Part shown: positions 18,951 through 27,670 of the stretch, piece after piece
How positions within the stretch are numbered: position 1 is the first letter of the stretch
How the letters are laid out: the number at the start of each line of letters is the position of its first letter
NCBI GenBank assembly: GCA_029851945.1
Contig: JARKUZ010000078.1
Span: forward strand, 15,459 to 79,458
Direction of reading: 5' to 3'
DNA: 64,000 nucleotides
From: Terrisporobacter sp.
GTDB lineage: Bacteria; Bacillota_A; Clostridia; Peptostreptococcales; Peptostreptococcaceae
Position numbers and translations under genes: made by a program
Notes under the pieces: generated by a model
The model's input: only the letters and a program-made list of their open reading frames with translations
What the model was told of the DNA's origin: nothing
The model's database searches: none

Positions 18951-19529
18951 ATGCTTTATCCAATTAATTTAAACATAGATGATATGAATATAACTATCAT
19001 AGGAGGAGGAAAAGTTGCATATAGAAAATGTATGAACTTTTTAGACTTTGGTAAAAAAGTACGAATTATATCAACAGAATTTATAGATGAATTTGAAGAA
19101 ATAAGAAACAAAATTGAAATAATTAAAGATAATTATAATGAAAAATATATAGTTGATAGTTTTATTGTAATTGCAGCTACAAATAATAAAGAAATAAACT
19201 ATAATATAGGTAAATATTGTAGACAACATGGTAAATTAGTAAATGTAGTAGATAATCAAGAATTATCAAATTTTACAGTGCCTTCTTATGTGAAAAGAGG
19301 GGATTTACTAATAAGTATTTCTACAGGAGGTAAGAGCCCTTCTTTATCTGCTAAGATAAGAAAAGAATTAGAGGAAAGTTATGGAGAAGGATATGAAGAG
19401 TATGTTAATATTTTAGGCCAAGCTAGAGAGTATATAATAAAAAATATATGTGATGTGGAACAAAGACGAAGAAAATTAAGAGAATTATTAGATTTAAATA
19501 TAGATGAATTAAGAAAAATAATAAAATAA
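18951..19529 (+). CDS. sirC: Precorrin-2 dehydrogenase (SirC/Met8/CysG-N type)
   Basis: This 192-residue protein has an N-terminal Rossmann fold, INLNIDDMNITIIGGGKVAYRK, and the segment TVPSYVKRGDLLISISTGGKSPSLSAKIR typical of the CysG/Met8 dimerisation region. It oxidises precorrin-2 to sirohydrochlorin with NAD, joining the CobA step to CbiK cobalt insertion. Some relatives also have ferrochelatase activity, which cannot be decided here. It has its own AGGGAGG site and follows a terminator, so it probably has separate transcription, perhaps also feeding siroheme. Confidence 0.88.
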   Translation: MLYPINLNIDDMNITIIGGGKVAYRKCMNFLDFGKKVRIISTEFIDEFEEIRNKIEIIKDNYNEKYIVDSFIVIAATNNKEINYNIGKYCRQHGKLVNVVDNQELSNFTVPSYVKRGDLLISISTGGKSPSLSAKIRKELEESYGEGYEEYVNILGQAREYIIKNICDVEQRRRKLRELLDLNIDELRKIIK

Positions 19530-19629
19530 AGTTACAATAACTTAAAATTAATATTATTATGAAAAAACGAATTGCTATGGATATAAGTGAATATTTTTGA
19601 TAATATATTAAAAATAGGAGGGGGAAGAT

Positions 19630-20145
19630 ATGAAAAAATTTATTTGTGCATTATTACTAATAATAAGTATGGGAAGTATGTATTATTTCTCAAGTCAAGA
19701 TGGAAAAACTTCATCCATACAGTCTGGAGAAGCTACGGAAGTCGCTGATAATATCTTTCAAAAACTGAGACAAGAGATAACTTTAACTGATGATAGATTA
19801 ATAAATATAAAAGATAAGGTTTTAAATGAATTAAGAACTTATAATAAAGAGTATTTAGTAAGAAAGGCAGCACACTTTAGCATATATGCTTTAATAGGTG
19901 GGTTTATGATGCTTTTACTTTACTTATTCTCCAAACAAGTCTTTTTCTCTGGAGTCATTTCATTTTGCTTGACTTTTATGTATGCCGTATACGATGAAAA
20001 AAGACAGTTAGCTGTTTCTGGTAGAAGTGGAAACTTAACAGATGTGTTTATAGATTCGTCTGGAGCATTGACTGCAATAATTATATTATCATTTTTACTT
20101 TTAACAGGTAAAGGATTAGGCTTTTTAATAAAAAGAAAATCTTAA
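19630..20145 (+). CDS. VanZ-family membrane protein
   Basis: A 171-residue protein with a hydrophobic N-terminal segment (FICALLLIISMGSMYYFSSQ), a soluble stretch, then RKAAHFSIYALIGGF and two or three further membrane segments. The FSSQ...RKAAHFSIYALIG...AVYDEKRQ...R.GNLTDVFIDSSGA layout matches the VanZ-like family, whose namesake gives low teicoplanin resistance; most members have no known function. It follows a TAGGAGGGGG site and is not obviously part of an operon. Confidence 0.8.
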   Translation: MKKFICALLLIISMGSMYYFSSQDGKTSSIQSGEATEVADNIFQKLRQEITLTDDRLINIKDKVLNELRTYNKEYLVRKAAHFSIYALIGGFMMLLLYLFSKQVFFSGVISFCLTFMYAVYDEKRQLAVSGRSGNLTDVFIDSSGALTAIIILSFLLLTGKGLGFLIKRKS

Positions 20146-20161
20146 TTAAGATTATAATAAA

Positions 20162-20314
20162 ACCTTCAGTATAATATTAACAGTTTCTTCACTTGATATT
20201 CCTGTTTGGGACACTGAAGTGAGAAAATTTAATACAGAAGCATCTAAGCTAAGACATGTAACTATTTACATAGTTTCTATGGATTTACCATTTGCTCAAG
20301 TTAAATATAAATAG
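20162..20314 (+). pseudogene. tpx: Remnant of thiol peroxidase (tpx)
   Basis: An open frame without a start reads TVSSLDIPVWDTEVRKFN, then TEASKLRHVTIYIVSMDLPFAQ, ending at TAG 20312-20314. This matches the middle of Tpx, where the usual order is a PSLDTPVC active site, ETRKFNEEA and ISMDLPFAQ. The peroxidatic cysteine is a tryptophan codon (TGG) here. Both the N-terminal half and the C-terminal part are missing. It is a decayed fragment and cannot be an active peroxidase. Confidence 0.8.
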
Positions 20315-20342
20315 GGATAGTAGATTATCTATCCCTATTTTC
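20308..20342. terminator. Bidirectional terminator
   Basis: AAATAGGGATAG pairs with CTATCCCTATTT around TAGATTAT. It lies between the tpx remnant and the convergent exporter-like gene, whose stop falls within it. Confidence 0.75.
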
Positions 20343-21155
20343 CATGTCTAAAAGATTTTTATAAGAGATAAGTTTTGAAATATTTTCAGTATGATATTTA
20401 TAAATATGATCATTGTTATTATTTTTAACTTCTTTATTATAATTTTTTTTATCTAGAAGGTATAGTCCGTGAACATGGTGCAATAACTGTTCACATATAT
20501 CATAATATTCATGAAGTTTTATTGGGATGCTGGTTTCATCTGAATAGGGTAATTCGTCTACAAGTTGAGTATAATATTCTCCCAATTCATTAAATTTATT
20601 TTGTAGCTTTAAGTAATATGATGAGTAATCTTTTCTATTTATCATATCAAATATTATGTTGAAATAATCTTTAGATGCTGATTTAAAAGAAGTCCAAAGA
20701 TACTTTAAATACTTATGTCTACTAACAGAATAATTAACTATTAGTGCTATTAAAACTCCAACTAAGGTATCCATAGTTCTCATTAAAGAATAAGTTAAAG
20801 GGTAGTTTTTACCAACACCTAAAGATATTGCAGTAAATGTTACACAAGCAATTCCTGCTGATTCAGAAATTTTTAATAAGTTGCATAAATGTATAATAAT
20901 TATGACTCCTATTGTAGTAGATATAATATTTTCATGTATAAATGTAGCAAACAAAAATCCTATAAGACCACCTAGTAGTGTTCCTAGTATTCTAGACATG
21001 GCATCTTCAGCAGAATTCTTCATTGTATTTTTTATAGAAAATATACATACTGAAACGGTATATACAGGAGTTTCTACTATCTTCAAATAACCAACTAAAC
21101 TTGCAAAAAATACTGCTATGCCAGTTTTTATTGTTCTTAGTCCGATTTTTTTCAT
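20325..21155 (-). CDS. Aromatic acid exporter family membrane protein
   Basis: A 276-residue protein with an N-terminal membrane domain: IGLRTIKTGIAVFFASLVG, then SRILGTLLGGLIGFLFATF and several hydrophobic segments up to about residue 145. A hydrophilic C-terminal half follows. This is the layout of the YgaE/DUF939 aromatic acid exporter family (FUSC superfamily). SIKNTMKNSAEDAMSRILGT is a typical motif. The substrate is unknown. The ribosome site upstream of the ATG is weak, and the gene stands alone. Confidence 0.8.
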   Translation of the reverse strand: MKKIGLRTIKTGIAVFFASLVGYLKIVETPVYTVSVCIFSIKNTMKNSAEDAMSRILGTLLGGLIGFLFATFIHENIISTTIGVIIIIHLCNLLKISESAGIACVTFTAISLGVGKNYPLTYSLMRTMDTLVGVLIALIVNYSVSRHKYLKYLWTSFKSASKDYFNIIFDMINRKDYSSYYLKLQNKFNELGEYYTQLVDELPYSDETSIPIKLHEYYDICEQLLHHVHGLYLLDKKNYNKEVKNNNNDHIYKYHTENISKLISYKNLLDMENRDR

Positions 21156-21380
21156 ATTTATATGTTTAAGTATTTACTGTTACTTGTAAAAGTCCTTTCT
21201 AGATTTTAAATGTATTAATAAAAATCTTTATAGTATTATTTGTATTAATTATTGATATTATTTTAATAATATATATGAATTTTGAAAAAATAAATTTAAT
21301 ATAATTATTTATAAAATTCAATAAAAGTATAATATAAGGCGTATCCCTACGAATAAGAAAATTGGAAATAAAAAAAACTA

Positions 21381-21408
21381 TTCACTTTTTTCAAAAATGC
21401 AATATAAT
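21381..21408 (+). promoter_or_regulatory. Promoter of the kinase-CYTH gene
   Basis: TTCACT (21381-21386), a 16-base spacer and TATAAT (21403-21408). The leader that follows contains the hairpin AAAAACG-GAAG-CGTTTTT near 21436-21453. The 343-base gap 21156-21498 otherwise shows only AT-rich sequence. Confidence 0.5.
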
Positions 21409-21498
21409 ATTAAAGTGTTCTTTTTTACTAGATAAAAAACGGAAGCGTTTTTATAAATAAATAACAACTAGATATTTAACAATATTGGAGGAAAAAAG

Positions 21499-22608
21499 AT
21501 GAAAACTATAAAAAAAATAGTAATAACAGGAGGTCCTTGTTCTGGAAAAAGTACAATGCTTAACTTAATAGAAAATACTTTTAAAGAAAAAGGATATAAA
21601 GTTATAATAGTTTCAGAAACGGCTACAGAGTTAATTAGAGGTGGAGTTACACCTTTTGGAGGTCAAGAGAATATGTTCATATTCCAAGACTACTTATTAA
21701 GCCTTCAATTTAAAAAAGAAGAAGTTTATGAAAAAGCTGCTATGGAAATGGATGCAGAAAAAATAATAATTTTATATGATAGAGGATTATTAGATAACAA
21801 AGCTTATGTATCTAAAGAAGAGTTTGAAACAATTTTAGATAAGTTTAATACAACTGAAAATGAATTAATAGATAGATATGATTTAGTTTTACACTTAGTA
21901 ACTACAGCTAATGGAGCGGAAGAACATTATACATTAGCTAATAATACTGCTAGAAGTGAATCATTAGAAGATGCGAGAAGAATAGATGAACTTACTTTAA
22001 ATGCATGGATAGGACACCCTCGTTTAAGAATATTTGATAATTCAACTGACTTTGAAGGAAAAGTTGAAAGAGTATTAAGAGAAATATATAACGATCTTGA
22101 TGAGTATATGCCAACGGGTCTTATACGTAAGTACTTAGTAGACGTTGAAAATGTAGATATAGATAATATAGTTACTGCTTCAGAAAAAATGGATATAGTT
22201 CAACATTACTTAAAATCAACTAATCCAAAGTTAGAAAGAAGAATAAGACAAATAGGTGCCGGTGATAATTATTCATATTACTATACTGAAAAAGAAACTA
22301 TAAATAATTCTAGAACATTTAGAAAAGAAAAGAAAATAAGTGATAAATTATATCTATCTTATTTATCAGAGATAGATAATCAGTTATTTACAGTTATAAA
22401 AACTCGTCACTGTTTTGTATATGAAAATCAATATTTTAAACTAGATATATTTAATAATGATAAAAAATATGGTATTTTAGAAATTGAAGCAACTAACCAA
22501 AATGATGAAATTTCTCTTCCAGATTTCTTAAATATTAAGGAAGATGTTACAAAAGACTCAATGTATTCAAATTACGAAATAGCAAAAAGAAATTATGTTT
22601 GTGAATAA
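21499..22608 (+). CDS. P-loop kinase-like ATPase with C-terminal CYTH-like domain (TTD14-like)
   Basis: A 369-residue two-part protein. Residues about 1-195 form an NadR/thymidylate-kinase-like P-loop domain (VITGGPCSGKSTML, then VSETATELIRGGVTPFG, and LYDRGLLDN as likely Walker B). Residues about 210-369 resemble a CYTH/triphosphate-tunnel fold with alternating charged strands (RRIRQIGAGDNYSYYYTEK, KTRHCFVYENQYFKLDIF, GILEIEAT). The same pairing occurs in the animal protein TTD14. Substrates are unknown; nucleotides or inorganic triphosphate are possible. It is monocistronic, with GGAGGAAA before the ATG and a strong terminator after. Confidence 0.7.
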   Translation: MKTIKKIVITGGPCSGKSTMLNLIENTFKEKGYKVIIVSETATELIRGGVTPFGGQENMFIFQDYLLSLQFKKEEVYEKAAMEMDAEKIIILYDRGLLDNKAYVSKEEFETILDKFNTTENELIDRYDLVLHLVTTANGAEEHYTLANNTARSESLEDARRIDELTLNAWIGHPRLRIFDNSTDFEGKVERVLREIYNDLDEYMPTGLIRKYLVDVENVDIDNIVTASEKMDIVQHYLKSTNPKLERRIRQIGAGDNYSYYYTEKETINNSRTFRKEKKISDKLYLSYLSEIDNQLFTVIKTRHCFVYENQYFKLDIFNNDKKYGILEIEATNQNDEISLPDFLNIKEDVTKDSMYSNYEIAKRNYVCE

Positions 22609-22614
22609 CAAATA

Positions 22615-22652
22615 AGAAATACTCGTATCAATGGAGATACGAGTATTTTTGT
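22615..22652 (+). terminator. Terminator after the kinase-CYTH gene
   Basis: ATACTCGTATC (22619-22629) pairs with GATACGAGTAT (22636-22646) followed by TTTTTG. Confidence 0.85.
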
Positions 22653-22764
22653 TTATAAGAATATTATGTTTATTATTGCACTATTAATAATATATTAATT
22701 GGAATAATATTAATTTAGATAACAAAATAAAAGATTAATAATCTAACTAAAAAATAACAAATCC

Positions 22765-22948
22765 ATGAAAAAAAGTGCTATTATTTAATTAGGCTGACCC
22801 TAAAGTTTCATCTGATGGGGAAGGTAATCATAATATAATAGTTCAATCTGATTACAGAAGACTTTTCTTAAGTAAGAAGATGATAGTATATTCAATAGAT
22901 GATGACCTTTGCCTTTATGTAAAGGTTTTTTATTTTCTTTATATATAA
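22765..22948 (+). other. Unassigned transcribed-looking segment, possibly a decayed gene
   Basis: This holds a short signal-peptide-like start (MKKSAII then stop, ATG 22765) followed in another frame by an open stretch from 22793 reading ADPKVSSDGEGNHNIIVQ, then SDYRRLFLSKK. A hairpin with T-run (CCTTTGCCTTTATGTAAAGG, then TTTTTT) lies near 22908-22932. It may be a gene with a deletion and frameshift, or a small RNA with its own terminator. I do not recognise a family. It fills most of the 347-base gap 22609-22955. Confidence 0.3.
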
Positions 22949-22955
22949 GCCTTTC

Positions 22956-23552
22956 TTATTGTAAAAAGTCATAATTATCACCTAATATTTTGCTTGCACA
23001 ATCATTGCAATATCCTGATTGGGAACCTACGAATGCTTTACCACAATTCATACAATATTCGTTAAGTTCAAAGTCATACTCATCAGATTCGTCACAATCA
23101 TAATAACCATCATATGATGGCATGTCAGGAACATAGCTATCTGGTCCATATCTATCATATGGTTTCTCTAGCTCATATACATCATTTCTATAAGAATAAT
23201 AAACTGAACCTATATACATATCGTCTACATAGACATCACCACTGCAATCAGGGTATTGATAGTATTCTGTTATTTTAACAACTGCTTTTGAGTTAACATT
23301 CGATTTAGCCCAAGCTATTAAATTTTCTTGTGGCTGTTTAACTGGGGATTTTTCAGATTGCTTTGTCGATTCTTCTTTTTCTTTCTGTTCATTTTTTGGT
23401 TCTTTTCTTTCGACTTCGCTCTTTACTTGCTGTTCTTCTGTAACTTCTTCCTCAACTGGTTCTTCAAAGTCAGAGCTGTGACATCCTATAGTTGATATAC
23501 TTGTACAGATCACAATTCCTGTTAACAAGAGTTTAATACTTCTTTTTTTCAT
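22956..23552 (-). CDS. Lipoprotein with charged linker and CxxC-CxxC tail
   Basis: A 198-residue protein of unknown function. Residues 1-24 form a lipoprotein signal (basic start, hydrophobic core, STIGC lipobox). About 60 residues very rich in Glu and Lys follow, probably an extended linker. A middle part (DCSGDVYVDDMYIGSVYYS) and a Tyr/Asp-rich section lead to a C-terminal pair of cysteine knuckles (CMNCGKAF and YCNDCASKIL), a zinc-ribbon-like layout. This is unusual for a protein expected outside the membrane. TTTGGAGGT precedes the start. It stands alone. Confidence 0.7.
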   Translation of the reverse strand: MKKRSIKLLLTGIVICTSISTIGCHSSDFEEPVEEEVTEEQQVKSEVERKEPKNEQKEKEESTKQSEKSPVKQPQENLIAWAKSNVNSKAVVKITEYYQYPDCSGDVYVDDMYIGSVYYSYRNDVYELEKPYDRYGPDSYVPDMPSYDGYYDCDESDEYDFELNEYCMNCGKAFVGSQSGYCNDCASKILGDNYDFLQ

Positions 23553-23824
23553 TTTTTAATACCTCCAAATTTTTAAAGTTATTCCTATGATTACCTTAAG
23601 ATGGAAAGATACTTTATAGATAAATCCCTTAGAAGTTTATTATTTTTTTACATGAATAAGAATACTTTTATCATCCTAGGAATTATATTTTATTTGATTT
23701 TGGGATAAATTATATACTTCATGCAATAGATCTTAAATTAAATTAGGATAATTTTTAGTATGAACGAATATTAATCTGTAATAGAGAGTAGTTATAGATA
23801 ATAATTATTTAGGAGTGATAATAT

Positions 23825-24451
23825 TTGAAAATAGTAACCTATAATATTCACAAAGGTATGGATAAAAATAATAAAATAACTTTGCTTAGAATAATAAAAT
23901 ATCTAAGGTCTTTAGATGCAGATGTAATATGTTTACAAGAGGTTTTATATTATCAATATAAAATAATGAAAATATTTTTAAATATGAATGGTTCATTTGC
24001 TATGAATGTAAATAGAAAAAATTTAAAGTTTGGTATATGTACTTTCTGTAAACATGAACTATTAGAATATAGACATATCTTATTACCTAGCCAAAAAGAA
24101 CAGAGAGGTTTTCTTAATATACGTACAAAGACAATTGAAGATAAGGAAATAAATATAATTAATACTCACTTAGGCCTAGATAATTTAGAAAGGAAAGAGC
24201 AGATAATTGAGATTTTAAAATTTTCAAACTCACTATCAGAAGATACTATTATTTGTGGAGATTTTAATGAAAATAATATAAGTATGAATTTATATTATGA
24301 TATTGCAGTTAATTTAAATAAGATGAATATACCTACTTTCAATGAATCTAGGATAGACTATATTTTTTTTAGTAGAAATTTAGTCCCTAAAGAATATAAT
24401 GTAGATAATGTCAATTATTCAGACCATTTTCCTGTAATAGCAATAATTTAA
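23825..24451 (+). CDS. Endonuclease/exonuclease/phosphatase family protein
   Basis: A 208-residue metal-dependent hydrolase of the EEP superfamily. Motifs are TYNIHKG at the N-terminus, DVICLQEV (metal-binding Glu), NTHLGLDN, CGDFNEN (catalytic Asp/Asn) and YSDHFPVIA (C-terminal Asp-His). The start is TTG at 23825, with AGGAG about 9 bases upstream. No signal peptide is seen. Whether it cuts DNA, phosphodiesters or phospholipids cannot be said from sequence. Confidence 0.85.
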   Translation: MKIVTYNIHKGMDKNNKITLLRIIKYLRSLDADVICLQEVLYYQYKIMKIFLNMNGSFAMNVNRKNLKFGICTFCKHELLEYRHILLPSQKEQRGFLNIRTKTIEDKEINIINTHLGLDNLERKEQIIEILKFSNSLSEDTIICGDFNENNISMNLYYDIAVNLNKMNIPTFNESRIDYIFFSRNLVPKEYNVDNVNYSDHFPVIAII

Positions 24452-24519
24452 TAGGGAAATTATTTTAAATGTAGATAAGGTTTAGTATACATTTATATAT
24501 TTTAGAATGGAGGAAAAGT

Positions 24520-24846
24520 ATGAGTAATAATGGAAACTTGTTACAACTTATATTTGATTGCGTGTGGGGAGTAGGAGAAAATATATATAAATTATTTTCA
24601 AAACGTAAAGAAGTTGAGAAAGCTCCTTTAGATATTTTTTTCAAAAAGGCTGGATTATGTAATAAAGATCAAGAATATCCCGTCGTTGTTGAAACTATAG
24701 TTAATAATGATGAACATATGTATAAGTTATCTTGTCCTATTGGTCTTGGCAAAAGAGATTTTGAAAAATATGAAGATGCATTAGAAGTGTATCTTGGTAA
24801 AAAAATATATATAGAGTCATCGAAAGGATTTATATATATTAAATAG
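24520..24846 (+). CDS. Small protein resembling the pre-motor part of FtsK-like mobile-element proteins
   Basis: A 108-residue protein with a GGAGGAAAAG ribosome site. The second half (YKLSCPIGLGKRDFEKYEDAL, then GKKIYIESSKGFIYIK) resembles the short beta-rich region that comes before the ATPase domain in FtsK/SpoIIIE-like proteins of conjugative elements and phages. No ATPase follows; the frame stops cleanly. It may be a truncated relic or a stand-alone small protein. The family link is recalled from pattern only. Confidence 0.45.
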   Translation: MSNNGNLLQLIFDCVWGVGENIYKLFSKRKEVEKAPLDIFFKKAGLCNKDQEYPVVVETIVNNDEHMYKLSCPIGLGKRDFEKYEDALEVYLGKKIYIESSKGFIYIK

Positions 24847-24929
24847 CTAAAATATTATATATATTTACAAAGTTATTACGAATAATTGTTTAGAATAAAA
24901 TCGGAATTTACAGAAAATTATAAATTTTA

Positions 24930-24959
24930 TTGACTATTTGTTTAAACCTCATATATAAT
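24930..24959 (+). promoter_or_regulatory. Promoter of brnQ
   Basis: TTGACT (24930-24935), an 18-base spacer and TATAAT (24954-24959). An in-frame ATG at 24958 falls inside the -10 box and cannot be on the transcript, supporting the brnQ start at 25000. Confidence 0.75.
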
Positions 24960-24999
24960 GGGTATACAAGTAATAATTGAGGGCGATGAGGAGGTCAAT

Positions 25000-26295
25000 A
25001 TGAACAAATCAACTAAAGATATGATAGTGATGGGATTTGCTTTATTTGCTATGTTCTTTGGAGCAGGTAATTTACTTTTCCCACCATTTTTAGGACTTAT
25101 AACAGGACAAGATTGGGTAACAGGGTTTACAGGATTTATATTAGCAGACGTAGGACTATCATTATTAGCAATACTTGCGGTAGCAAGATGTAATGGTGAA
25201 GTAGGGAGAGTATTCTCTAGAGCAGGAGAAAAATTTTCAGTAGCATTAGGTGTTGCTATTATGATATGCTTAGGGCCACTTCTTGCTATACCAAGAACGG
25301 CGGCTACTACTTTTGAAATGGGTGTACAGCCATTATTTAGTAACTTTAATTCAGTAATATTTTCAATAATATTCTTTGGGTTAACATTAGCATTAACAAT
25401 AAAACCATCTAAGGTTGTTGATATAATAGGTTCTTACTTAACACCAGCATTATTAATAGCATTATTAGTATTAATTGGAATAGGTGTATTTAATCCATTA
25501 GGAACAATAGAACCATCAAGAATAAGCGGAGTATTCTCAGAAGGTATATATCAAGGATACCAAACACTTGATGCATTAGGAGCTGTATCTTTATCAGCTA
25601 TATTAATAGCAAGTTTATCTGATAAAGGATATACTAAGCAAGACGAAAAAGTTAAATTAACATTCAAAGCGGGCTTAATAGCTGCAGTAGGATTATTTAT
25701 AGTTTATGGTGGATTAACATTCTTAGGGGCAACTGTATCTACTATGTTTGATTCAAATATTTCACAAGCGGGATTAATAGTTTCTATAACTGAGATGTTA
25801 TTAGGATATCCAGGTAAGGTTATTTTAGCATTAATAGTTGCACTTGCATGTTTAACTACAGCGATAGGATTAACTTCAGCTACTGGACAATATTTCTCAC
25901 AATTAACAAATAATAAAATAAAATATGAAACTGTAGTAATAGTTGTTTGTGTATTTAGTTTAGTAGTATCTAACTTTGGTGTAAATACAATAATACAGTT
26001 CTCAGCACCAATACTAACACTTATATATCCACCGACAATAGTACTTATAGTATTCACGTTATTTGGTAACAAAATTAACAATGATAATGTATTTAAATTC
26101 GGAACTTATACAGCACTATTTGTAAGTGTATTAAATGTAGTTGCTAGCTTTGGTGTTAAAATACCAGTTATAAATTCTTTACCACTTGCAGGTTTCGGAT
26201 TTAACTGGGTAGTACCTGTATTAATAGCGGCACTAATTGGAAGCTTTGTTAATGGTAAAAACTCTAACAGAAATTCAAAAAAACAAGCGGCTTAG
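25000..26295 (+). CDS. brnQ: Branched-chain amino acid:cation symporter
   Basis: BrnQ imports leucine, isoleucine and valine with Na+ or H+. The 431-residue protein is almost entirely hydrophobic, with about 12 membrane segments and the family start DMIVMGFALFAMFFGAGNLLFPPFLG. The C-terminus is basic (KNSNRNSKKQ). The frame runs back to 24958, but a promoter covers that position, and GAGGAGG precedes ATG 25000. It is monocistronic with a terminator. No T-box or other leader RNA fits in the short leader. Confidence 0.95.
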   Translation: MNKSTKDMIVMGFALFAMFFGAGNLLFPPFLGLITGQDWVTGFTGFILADVGLSLLAILAVARCNGEVGRVFSRAGEKFSVALGVAIMICLGPLLAIPRTAATTFEMGVQPLFSNFNSVIFSIIFFGLTLALTIKPSKVVDIIGSYLTPALLIALLVLIGIGVFNPLGTIEPSRISGVFSEGIYQGYQTLDALGAVSLSAILIASLSDKGYTKQDEKVKLTFKAGLIAAVGLFIVYGGLTFLGATVSTMFDSNISQAGLIVSITEMLLGYPGKVILALIVALACLTTAIGLTSATGQYFSQLTNNKIKYETVVIVVCVFSLVVSNFGVNTIIQFSAPILTLIYPPTIVLIVFTLFGNKINNDNVFKFGTYTALFVSVLNVVASFGVKIPVINSLPLAGFGFNWVVPVLIAALIGSFVNGKNSNRNSKKQAA

Positions 26296-26333
26296 CATTT
26301 AAATTAAATTTGTAAATAGCATAAACATTTACT

Positions 26334-26380
26334 AAAAGAGTTATTTTGAAATAATTGAATTTCAAAGTAGCTCTTTTTTG
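26334..26380 (+). terminator. Terminator after brnQ
   Basis: AAAGAGTTATTTTGAAA pairs with TTTCAAAGTAGCTCTTT with a few mismatches, followed by a T-run. Confidence 0.75.
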
Positions 26381-26524
26381 ATATAAATAAATTACTTCTT
26401 ATATTTAACTTTGGAATATGGCATATTTACTAAACATAGATATTTATATAAGTATAATTACTATATAATTAATATATTTAAAAATAAACTTGAATAAATT
26501 TAAACTTAAGAATGGGTGGTAAAT

Positions 26525-27670
26525 TTGACTTTATTTAATTTAATAGAAATGGAAATTAAAGAATTTTTTAAAAATAAGATATATGTTATAGCTATGTTTA
26601 TATTTCCTTTAATTCTTATAATTATTATGGGAACTGCTTTAGATGGACATATGAGTATGGATAATAATATATTTAGAGATAAGATTATATATTATAGAAT
26701 AAGTAATTCTGATGATAAGCATATTAAATTGTTTTACAATTTTATGATGGAATTTGAGAAGAAAACAAATGTTAGTTTTATTCAGGTTGATAAAAATGAA
26801 GTAGCAATGAAGAGTGTAAATAGTAATAAAGCTATAAGTTTTATCGATTTAAATGGATATAACTATAAATATTTTAGAAATGAAAATAAAGAAAGTAACG
26901 AAAGTAAAGTGTTTAGAAATGTATTTGAACAATATTATAAAAAATATAATTTATTAGACGGTCTAGGTAAAAATAATTCTACTGAATTAGAAAAAATAAT
27001 AAATAATCAAATATCAATATCATTAAGATCAAAAAGTATATCACAAGAAGAAGTAAACTCATTTACTTATTATACTTTTACACAACTTACTTTAATAATA
27101 TTATACATACCAATAATTATGTCCATATCAATATATAAAGATAAAAATTTACAGAGAACATCAAGATTAAAGAAATTAAAATTTAATAATATAAATATAT
27201 TAATTTCAAAAGTTGTATTGGGATTGGTAATAGGTATTTTGCAAATTTTAATTATTTATTTAGTAAGTACAAGATTTTTCTATGTTAATTGGGGGAAAAA
27301 TTTACTGACTATGTTTGCTGTGTTGGTAGCACTAATTATTTTCAGTTCCATACTTGGAATATTTATATTTACCATGTGCTCTAAACAGAAAATTACTATT
27401 ATGATAATTAATATTCTAATTATAGCAATGGTATTTTTAGGAGGTGCTTATGCACCTATAGGTTTATTAAAATCATCAAGCGTAACAAGTTTTCTTTCTA
27501 AAATATCTCCTACTTATTGGAGTAATATTTCATTAATAAGTTTAAGTCAAGGAGTTAATGTAAATTATCATGTTATTTCAATAGCTTTTTCACTGGGAAT
27601 ATCGATATTATTGTTATTAATAATATATTTCTTAATGTCAAAAGAAAAAGTAGGTGAAAGATTTGATTAA
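26525..27670 (+). CDS. ABC-2 type transporter permease
   Basis: A 381-residue membrane protein: one N-terminal membrane segment (IYVIAMFIFPLILIIIMGTAL), a large extracytoplasmic region (about 40-190), then five or six segments to the C-terminus. This is the ABC-2/YhgE-like permease plan. I choose TTG 26525 because GGGTGG lies just before it; GTG 26516 falls within that ribosome site. The next gene overlaps by 8 bases and encodes a partner of the same type. No ATPase gene is next to them. Confidence 0.75.
   Translation: MTLFNLIEMEIKEFFKNKIYVIAMFIFPLILIIIMGTALDGHMSMDNNIFRDKIIYYRISNSDDKHIKLFYNFMMEFEKKTNVSFIQVDKNEVAMKSVNSNKAISFIDLNGYNYKYFRNENKESNESKVFRNVFEQYYKKYNLLDGLGKNNSTELEKIINNQISISLRSKSISQEEVNSFTYYTFTQLTLIILYIPIIMSISIYKDKNLQRTSRLKKLKFNNINILISKVVLGLVIGILQILIIYLVSTRFFYVNWGKNLLTMFAVLVALIIFSSILGIFIFTMCSKQKITIMIINILIIAMVFLGGAYAPIGLLKSSSVTSFLSKISPTYWSNISLISLSQGVNVNYHVISIAFSLGISILLLLIIYFLMSKEKVGERFD

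Noticed and set aside
21436..21453. AAAAACGGAAGCGTTTTT as a CcpA cre site or attenuator
   Set aside because: It matches a cre consensus only partly and has a weak stem; it is mentioned with the promoter but not called.
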